Below, piece after piece: positions 1 through 5,158 of a DNA stretch of 5,158 nt (the stretch's first letter is position 1; every line of letters starts with the position of its first letter). The notes beneath the pieces are model-generated. The model had not been told where the DNA came from and searched no databases. It saw nothing but the letters and a program-made list of their open reading frames with translations. Source of the DNA: an uncultured Lachnospiraceae bacterium (lineage in GTDB: Bacteria; Bacillota; Clostridia; Lachnospirales; Lachnospiraceae); assembly GCA_910586955.1 (NCBI GenBank), contig CAJUMM010000003.1:1-5158 (forward strand). Direction: 5' to 3'. The position numbers were made by a program, and so were the translations under genes.

Positions 1-48
1 CGACCACCGAGATCTACACTCTTTCCCTACACGACGCTCTTCCGATCT
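1..48 (+). other. Illumina P5 / Read 1 sequencing adapter (artefact)
   Basis: These bases match, from memory and without mismatch, the Illumina universal adapter lacking its first 10 bases. Positions 1-19 are the end of the P5 flow-cell sequence and 20-48 are the Read 1 primer site, ending in GCTCTTCCGATCT. P5 joins the Read 1 site directly with no i5 index between them, as in single-index libraries. This is untrimmed adapter at a contig end, not genomic DNA. Genuine sequence starts at 49. On the minus strand the adapter translates to the familiar contaminant tail GRASCRERV followed by TAG, which falsely closes the reading frame of the neighbouring gene. Confidence 0.98.
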
Positions 49-2764
49 CGCAGCGCCTGCTTACCGCAATGGCGTACTCCCCCGCTTTGCCCGCCAGATC
101 CAAAATAACATGATTTCTTCCGGCAAGCCTCCGGAAACAGGCATCCGGCAGCAAATCCATCATTTTCCCTGTGACCTTTTCCGGAGTAGCCACCTCGGAA
201 GAAGACAGACGCTCAAACTTCCGGATGGCCGTCAGGGCCCGCTCTACGGGAGGAAGGGAGTCGTCATGGGCAAGACGGCTGATATTCTGGATCTTATAGT
301 CCAGACGGCTTAAGACAAAGGCATTCATATGGCGGATGAAAAGCTCCGGCACCGCCCGGTCAATCTGCAGATTCCCCGCAATTCTGGGATTCTCACCCTG
401 GTTTAAGGTTTCCAGAATTTCCTCCAGGGAGTGTACCTCATCCTTCGAAAGAAAAGCGTAAAACAAAAGCCTGGAGTAATAGGTCCGGAACTTTTCTTCC
501 AATTTCTTCCGTTCCTGTTCCTCCGAGAGCTCCCGCTTCCGGCTCTCTTCCCCCCTGGGAGCGTCCTCCGGCTCCCCGTCTTCCTCAGGAATCTCCAGAT
601 CCCTCTCCTCCCCTTTTACAGCCTCCAGCTCAAACCCCTGCACCGAGCCGATCTCCGCCTGGCGCTCAATCAGCCGGCGGATCTCTTCATAGTCCAGCAG
701 GGCAAGGTCCACGGGAATCTCCCTGGCCTCGTCCATAACGCCCCGGCTGTTGGAGTAGGCGCTTACGGCCTCCAAGATATCCCCGGGCTCCACCTGTTCC
801 ATCCGGTTCCGGTTCACCGTCACAATGGGAGAAATCCGAAGCTCCTCTTCCATCCGTTCCCGGAGCCTTAAGTTGCCGTTCTTCTCCGTGTTGGCATTGT
901 AAATCAGGGATTTCTGCTCCTGCATCCAGAACATCCGGTAGGGATCAAAATCTACCAGCAGGGTCTGGGGTTTCCGGTTGTAACGGACCGTCTCCCCCTT
1001 TTCATCCGTCAGCGTCTGCACATACTGGTTCTGAAGCCGGAATACAGCCTGGTCGTACTCCTGGGGAGATGAGGTATCTTTAAAATAAATCATGGTATCC
1101 CACTGCTCCACCGTACTCCCGGTGAGCATCCGGTTCACCGTCAGGGTCAGGGTTTTCTCCCCCTGCTCCTCAAAAGCCCGGATCCGCTCTTTCACGTCCC
1201 GGCTGCTCTTATACCGCCCCGGACGATCCACCCCGGAAATATTAACCAGCTTGTAGCTTCCCAGATTTCTAAACCGGCGCCGCTCCCGGTCAATCAGGGC
1301 TTCCAGGGCGTCGCAGGATGCACGGTAGGGCAGGACCCAGACCATATGCCTGCACATGCTTCCCTCTTTGATTTTATGGTAATCCAGAAATCCCAGAAGG
1401 CCTTCCTCTTCCCTGCTTCCGTCAATAGCCTCCAGAAGCTTAAGGATCTCTTCCTCATACACAAACTTCTTGTGGCCGCCGCCCATAGTGTCCTTTTTCA
1501 CGGAAACCGGCTGGAACAGGGCGGAAAAGGCATAGGTATGGCCGCTATCCCGAAGCTCCTTCAGCCTCTTCACCGCCGAAGCCCCCGGGTGGAAGGCAAA
1601 GCGAATCATCTGGGGAAAACCGAAATAGGGGTTTTCCCACTCCTCTTCCCCGGAAAGCAGATGGTCTCTGTCCCAGTCTTCCTGGGCCTTCACAATATCG
1701 GAAAACTGGCAGAAAGATACCATATCCTCCCTGGAAAATTCACTGCCCATAAGGATCCGGTAAGGGGTTCCCGACAGGTGAAGCCGAATCCGGGCCCGGA
1801 GTATTTTCATCCCCTCCTGTGCTTCCTCAAAAGATACAAAGTCGTCATCTTTTTCTCTCTCCCGGAGTACCTGGCCGTACTTCTCTGCCCTGGCTCCGAA
1901 ATGGGTCTCGTCCACAACCAAAAGATCCGCCGTTCTGGCAAACAGCTCCCGGTGTTTCTCCTTGATAGTTTCCCCCTGGAGATCCTGAAGGGTCAGAAAT
2001 ACGGCAGCCTTTTTCCCCTTCCGGAACACCTTTTCAAGGGCGTCCCTGTCCCGCACCAGTTCCTCGCTGCTGAGAAAAACATATTCCCGGTTAAAATTGC
2101 CGGCGCTTTCAATGGTTTTCTTCCACTCTTCCTTTACATCCGCCTTGCCGGACACAAGGAAGACCAGCTTTGCCTCTATGCTCTGGGCGCACAGCATGGC
2201 GGTAAAGGACTTGCCAAACCGCATCACTGCATACATCAGAAGATTGGTCCGCCCCACCTTCACCGCCTTCTGAAAAGCTTCCACCGCTTCGGCCTGATTG
2301 GGCCTCGGCTTCCAAATTCCCGTGGAGGCATAGGTATGAGTCTTTGGCAGATGATCCGAGGATTTATAAAACTGATATATTCCTCTCCCCTCCCGCCAGC
2401 TTTCCCGGATATCACCGATGGCTGCCTCCACATCCTCCGGAGCCGTATCCACAAAAAACTCCTTCGAGTAATAGACCCCGGACGGGCACTTTTCCTCCTT
2501 TAAGCGCTCCTTCTTAAGCTCCGTCTCCAGGTAGCGGTGTACCGCATAATCCCGGAAAAAAACCTCCCGGTCCAGGGCCGCTTTCCCCTGAAATTCTTCT
2601 TTTAAATCCGGGTAATATTTTCTCCATTCCTGAAGCCTTCTGGATAGAGGACGGCAGGTATCGCCCACTTTCAGGCAGTTGGGAATTGTACCCGTGGAAA
2701 AGGCGTAAATCACGGGCTCCACACGGCCAATGATAAGCTCATCCAGCAGTTTCAGATTCTCCAT
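49..2764 (-). CDS. GIY-YIG/T5orf172-like nuclease - SF2 helicase - methyltransferase fusion, restriction-modification type (3' truncated by contig end)
   Basis: Large multidomain restriction-type protein; 905 complete genuine residues are visible. Residues about 15-85 resemble a GIY-YIG/T5orf172 nuclease: VIYAF (18-22), LKVGDT (31-36), arginines 42-43 and a candidate catalytic Glu80 in HRYLETEL. Residues about 150-620 form an SF2 translocase: RPNQ (154-157), Walker A-like MRFGKS (181-186), DETH (285-288), SGTP (331-334), motif V-like MLTGS (546-550) and motif VI-like QAVFRLQ (572-578). A charged, Glu-rich linker spans about 712-760. Residues 857-905 open a second enzyme domain, an N6-adenine methyltransferase: motif X-like EVATPEKV (857-864) and motif I-like ILDLAGKAGEY (887-897). 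The frame continues into adapter, so residues 906-916 and the TAG at 14-16 are false; the real protein is longer. The start is ATG 2764, overlapping the upstream gene by 13 bp and probably coupled to it. The family likely cleaves unmodified foreign DNA, with the helicase translocating; specificity cannot be read because the target-recognition region is absent. The helicase call is firm, the nuclease and methyltransferase calls good but motif-based. Confidence 0.88.
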
Positions 2765-3540
2765 GATGCACCATTTCCTTTTCCCGCCAGGCTGCGGTAT
2801 TCCAATATCACCTTCGAGCGCCAGTCCCGGATCAGGCAGTAGCGGTTCTCCGTCTTGGAAACCGCACAGGTGGCTCCATCCATCTGCCAGATATTCCAGG
2901 AAATCACATCGGCAATTTTTCCCGCTTCCTTTTGGGAAGGCTTCCGCTTAAGCCAAAATTCCACATACTCCCCATAGGTATAAAAAAGATTCATCCTGGC
3001 AAGAACCAGGCTGTCTCCCTGATACTCATAGCCGTAGACACTCTCGAAGGCCCGCCTGGCCCACCTAAGCCACTCTTCCTCCGAAGCCGTATTTTCTCCC
3101 ACCACACGCAGTTTCCGGTCCAGCAGCCCGATACGCTCTTCCACCGGGATCTCCTCCCCGGTTACCACATCGTAACGGCTGGCCAGGTAAGGAGCCTCCC
3201 CGCAGGTAATCTCCAGCCTCCGGGCGTCCACATACTTTTTCCAGGTCCTCTTTTTGTCCTCCGGAAAGGATACGGGCTCCGTAATGGTTATCCAGCTCCC
3301 GTCCCTGCCCCGGTTAAACACATCCCTGCGGCCGAACCATGCAGCATCAATGAGATTGTTCTGCTCGTTGCAGACCCAGGCAGGCGTAAACACTTCCGCC
3401 CTTTCCCTGGGACGCCGCCCCCCTATATCCCACAGAATGTTTCTTCCCAAGGTCCTGTCTCTCATCAGAAGCTCCATAACCTTGAAACCGTATTCCTCTG
3501 CAATTTTTCCCATCATAACTGCCGGATCTATCGTTCCCAT
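2752..3540 (-). CDS. Restriction endonuclease subunit M-like protein (methyltransferase-like, no catalytic motif IV)
   Basis: A 262-residue soluble protein that I recognise as the family often annotated 'restriction endonuclease subunit M'. It carries the front-half landmarks of gamma-type N6-adenine methyltransferases. Motif X-like VFTPAWVCNEQNNLID is at 50-65, motif I-like LEITCGEAPYL at 109-119, and an EYQGDSLVLAR segment at 172-182. ISWNIWQMDG at 213-222 resembles the NI-x-x-x-D element that precedes the catalytic motif. No (N/D)PP(Y/F) motif follows; the chain ends instead with CLIRDWRS (235-242) and a short tail. Catalytic methylation by this protein alone is therefore doubtful, and a role as a structural, recognition or cofactor-binding partner of the downstream helicase fusion is an inference. 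The start is ATG 3540, supported by GGGAGGA just upstream and by the family-like beginning of the protein. An in-frame ATG at 3705 would run deep into gltD and is rejected. The stop at 2752 overlaps the next gene by 13 bp. Confidence 0.82.
   Translation of the reverse strand: MGTIDPAVMMGKIAEEYGFKVMELLMRDRTLGRNILWDIGGRRPRERAEVFTPAWVCNEQNNLIDAAWFGRRDVFNRGRDGSWITITEPVSFPEDKKRTWKKYVDARRLEITCGEAPYLASRYDVVTGEEIPVEERIGLLDRKLRVVGENTASEEEWLRWARRAFESVYGYEYQGDSLVLARMNLFYTYGEYVEFWLKRKPSQKEAGKIADVISWNIWQMDGATCAVSKTENRYCLIRDWRSKVILEYRSLAGKGNGASWRI
2776..2780 (-). promoter_or_regulatory. Weak ribosome binding site for the helicase fusion
   Basis: AAGGA lies 11 bases before the ATG at 2764, inside the end of the upstream gene. 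The spacing is longer than ideal. Together with the 13-bp overlap, this suggests that ribosomes finishing the upstream gene re-initiate here, so that the two proteins are made in a linked ratio. No better start was found: the protein from ATG 2764 already begins a few residues before the nuclease-like domain. Confidence 0.4.
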
Positions 3541-3543
3541 TGT

Positions 3544-3550
3544 TCCTCCC
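3544..3550 (-). promoter_or_regulatory. Strong ribosome binding site for the subunit M-like gene
   Basis: GGGAGGA on the minus strand sits 3 bases before the ATG at 3540 (about 5-6 bases if counted from the GGAGG core). It closely matches the anti-Shine-Dalgarno complement of Gram-positive bacteria. It settles the start at 3540 over the longer in-frame ATG at 3705. Confidence 0.8.
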
Positions 3551-3562
3551 GGTAAAATGCAA

Positions 3563-3590
3563 GTTATCTGCAATACCATTACTGTAACAA
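3563..3590 (-). promoter_or_regulatory. Candidate sigma-A type promoter (weak)
   Basis: In the 83-bp gap downstream of gltD, the minus strand shows TTGTTA (3585-3590, 4 of 6 to the -35 consensus), a 16-base spacer and GATAAC (3563-3568, 4 of 6 to the -10 consensus). This would start transcription shortly before the GGGAGGA ribosome binding site. The match is poor enough to arise by chance in an AT-rich gap. The alternative is read-through from gltBD, since I see no G+C-rich hairpin followed by a T run between 3623 and 3541. Confidence 0.2.
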
Positions 3591-3623
3591 TTTTCGGAAG
3601 GAAATTCAATAAGAATCTTTCAT

Positions 3624-5117
3624 TCACTGCACCTGCAGATTCGTATACCCCATCAAATCCAGATCCACCGCACAGGCCGCCTCCCGGCCCTCCCGGATGG
3701 CCCACACCACCAGGGACTGCCCCCGGTGCATATCGCCTGCCGTAAACACCCGGTCCACATTAGTCTTGTAACCCCCAGGCTCCGTATTTACATTGGTTCT
3801 TATGTTTACCTCCACGCCGAAGGCCTTGGTCACATATTCCTGGCTTCCCAGGAATCCCGCTGCGATCAGCACCAGATCCACATCCAGGGTAAACTCGCTG
3901 CCCTCTATGGGAACCATCATCATCCGTCCGGTCTTCTCGTCTTTCCTGCTCTCCAGCTTAAGACACACCGCTTTTTTCACATTTCCGGATTTATCTCCGG
4001 TAAATTCCTTCACCGTGGTTGTATAAATCCGTGGATCCGAGCCGAACAGGGCAATGGCTTCCTCCTGGCCGTAATCCGTCTTGCATACCTTGGGCCACTG
4101 GGGCCAGGGGTTATTTTCCGCCCGCTCATCAGGGGCTTTGGGCATCATTTCCAACTGCACCACCGATTTGGCTCCCAGGCGGATGGAGGTTCCCACGCAG
4201 TCATTTCCCGTATCTCCCCCTCCGATAACCAGCACCCGCTTTCCCTTGGCGGAAATGTATTTCTTATCTGCGAAATTGGAATCCAGAAGGCTCTTGGTGG
4301 TGGCCCGCAGAAAATCCACTGCAAAATAGATGCCTCCCAGCTCCCGGCCCGGTACCTGAATATCCCTGGGATTGGAGGCGCCGCAAGCCAGGATCACCCG
4401 GTCATAGCTTTTCAGGATCTCCTCCGCCTTCTTTTCCCTTCCCACATCGGTGTTAACCGCAAATTCCACGCCTTCCTCTTCCATAACGGCAATCTTCCGG
4501 TCAATAATATGCTTCTCCAGCTTCATATTGGGAATCCCGTACCGCAGAAGGCCTCCCACCCGGTCAAAGCGCTCAAAAACCGTCACCTGATGGCCTCTGT
4601 GATTCAGCTGATCCGCAGCCGCCAGGCCTGCCGGCCCGCTTCCGATAACCGCAATCCGCTTCCCCGTCCGGTTCTTAGGGGGATCCGCCTTGGCATACCC
4701 CATTTCATAGGCATTCTCAATAATCGCCAGCTCGTTGCTTTTCGTCCCCACGGGATCGCCGTTCAAATTGCAGGTGCAGGCCTTCTCACAGAGAGCCGGG
4801 CATACCCGTCCCGTAAACTCGGGAAAGCTGCTGGTCTTCTTTAAGCGTTTGTAGGCCTGCTCCCAATTTCCCACATAGAGCAGATCATTCCACTCCGGGA
4901 TCAGATTGTGCAGGGGACAGCCTGAGGCCATGCCCCCTATCATCATCCCCGCCTGGCAGAAGGGAACGCCGCAGGACATACAGCGGGCGCCCTGCCGCTC
5001 CTGCTCTTCCCTAGACAAGGGGGTGTGAAATTCATTGAAATGCTTGATTCTGTCCTTTGGAGGCTCGGCCTTAAGTTCTACCCGGCCGTACTCCATAAAT
5101 CCTGTTGGTTTTCCCAT
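3624..5117 (-). CDS. gltD: Glutamate synthase, small (beta) subunit
   Basis: Complete 497-residue GltD. In the glutamate synthase complex this cytoplasmic subunit oxidises NADPH through FAD and passes electrons via Fe-S clusters to GltB, which makes two glutamates from glutamine and 2-oxoglutarate. The N-terminal cysteine-rich region has CMSCGVPFC (C46, C49, C54), C67 in GCPLH, and C106, C110, C114 and C116 around GRVCPALCEKACTC, the expected 4Fe-4S ligand region. The FAD Rossmann motif VIGSGPAG is at 157-164. The NADPH-binding VIGGGDTG is at 297-304. The C-terminal FAD-contact segment FTAGDMHRGQSLVVWAIREG is at 458-477. No key residue appears missing and the length is normal. Start ATG 5117 has GAAAGG 8 bases upstream and overlaps the preceding stop as TAATG. 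Related reductases such as NfnB or PreT share this fold, but the sequence pattern and the full N-terminal GltD start favour gltD. The housekeeping role contrasts with the defence-like genes downstream. Confidence 0.95.
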   Translation of the reverse strand: MGKPTGFMEYGRVELKAEPPKDRIKHFNEFHTPLSREEQERQGARCMSCGVPFCQAGMMIGGMASGCPLHNLIPEWNDLLYVGNWEQAYKRLKKTSSFPEFTGRVCPALCEKACTCNLNGDPVGTKSNELAIIENAYEMGYAKADPPKNRTGKRIAVIGSGPAGLAAADQLNHRGHQVTVFERFDRVGGLLRYGIPNMKLEKHIIDRKIAVMEEEGVEFAVNTDVGREKKAEEILKSYDRVILACGASNPRDIQVPGRELGGIYFAVDFLRATTKSLLDSNFADKKYISAKGKRVLVIGGGDTGNDCVGTSIRLGAKSVVQLEMMPKAPDERAENNPWPQWPKVCKTDYGQEEAIALFGSDPRIYTTTVKEFTGDKSGNVKKAVCLKLESRKDEKTGRMMMVPIEGSEFTLDVDLVLIAAGFLGSQEYVTKAFGVEVNIRTNVNTEPGGYKTNVDRVFTAGDMHRGQSLVVWAIREGREAACAVDLDLMGYTNLQVQ

Positions 5118-5158
5118 TATTTCTGCCTTTCTATTTTAAGTTCCGCATCCGCCCATTC
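5117..5158 (-). CDS. gltB: C-terminal end of upstream gene, probably gltB (5' part outside window)
   Basis: The minus strand reads an open frame from the window edge for 13 codons (EWADAELKIERQK) to a TAA whose last A is the first base of the gltD ATG (TAATG). A one-base overlap of this kind is typical of translationally coupled operon partners, and gltB is the usual upstream partner of gltD. The identification as the large glutamate synthase subunit rests on this context only, because the 13 residues carry no diagnostic motif. Confidence 0.55.
   Translation of the reverse strand, partial: EWADAELKIERQK
5126..5131 (-). promoter_or_regulatory. Ribosome binding site for gltD
   Basis: GAAAGG on the minus strand lies 8 bases before the ATG at 5117, inside the last codons of the upstream gene. 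The spacing is good. It fits translation of gltD coupled to termination of the preceding gene. Confidence 0.65.

Noticed and set aside
14..48. Natural C-terminus of the helicase fusion with stop at 14-16
   Set aside because: The last residues and the stop are encoded by sequencing adapter.
2109..2454. Two small minus-strand open frames (2109-2315 and 2260-2454)
   Set aside because: They are alternative frames inside the helicase fusion, without domain features or separate ribosome binding sites worth supporting.
1346..2503. 385-codon open frame on the plus strand
   Set aside because: It lies entirely antisense to the helicase domain, has low-complexity Leu/Pro/His-rich composition with no recognisable domain, and is a by-product of the GC-rich coding strand.
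3541..3623. Rho-independent terminator after gltD
   Set aside because: No G+C-rich stem followed by a T run is visible on the minus strand; the only pairing seen is a 4-base TGCA palindrome pair.
3541..3705. 55-residue N-terminal extension of the subunit M-like gene starting at ATG 3705
   Set aside because: It would overlap gltD by 82 bp, it translates gltD sequence out of frame into a Gly-rich stretch, and the ATG at 3540 has an excellent ribosome binding site.
3726..4844. 372-codon open frame on the plus strand
   Set aside because: It is antisense to gltD, whose motifs are intact and unambiguous; the translated product shows no domain.
49..5158. CRISPR array, tRNA, insertion sequence, phage attachment site
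   Set aside because: No regularly spaced repeats, cloverleaf-like sequence, transposase motifs or flanking inverted repeats were seen; coding density is near complete.

Overview
The window (5,158 bp) reads as one end of a contig from a Gram-positive, Clostridia-like bacterium, probably Lachnospiraceae. This is inferred from the moderately high GC, the GGAGG-type ribosome binding sites, the tight gene packing and the character of the GltD protein. It is not proven by any marker gene. All genuine genes lie on the minus strand, so the biological reading order runs from the right end (5158) to the left end (1).

Right to left: (i) 5158-5117 holds the last 13 codons of an upstream gene, most likely gltB (glutamate synthase large subunit). 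Its TAA stop shares one base with the ATG of the next gene. (ii) 5117-3624 is a complete gltD, the NADPH-oxidising FAD/Fe-S small subunit of glutamate synthase. (iii) 3623-3541 is an 83-bp gap with a strong Shine-Dalgarno, a weak promoter candidate and no convincing terminator. (iv) 3540-2752 is a 262-residue protein of the family often annotated 'restriction endonuclease subunit M'. It looks like the front half of an N6-adenine methyltransferase without the catalytic (N/D)PP(Y/F) motif. (v) 2764-49 overlaps that gene by 13 bp and is a very large multidomain protein. It has an N-terminal GIY-YIG/T5orf172-type nuclease-like domain, then a superfamily 2 (DExH) translocase, then the beginning of a second methyltransferase domain, where the genuine sequence runs out. 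(vi) 48-1 is not biological: it is an Illumina P5/Read 1 adapter left at the contig end. It gives the large protein a false C-terminus and a false stop.

The accessory content is therefore a two-gene restriction-modification-like (anti-phage) module directly downstream of the housekeeping gltBD operon, on the same strand. The large protein resembles the single-chain Type ISP layout (nuclease-translocase-methyltransferase-target recognition) but with a GIY-YIG-like nuclease at the N-terminus. Its small partner looks like a catalytically incomplete methyltransferase fold. The catalytic methyltransferase motif and the target-recognition part of the large protein, if present, lie beyond the contig end. 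No tRNA, rRNA, CRISPR array or insertion sequence was seen. No gene-free stretch exceeds 300 bp.
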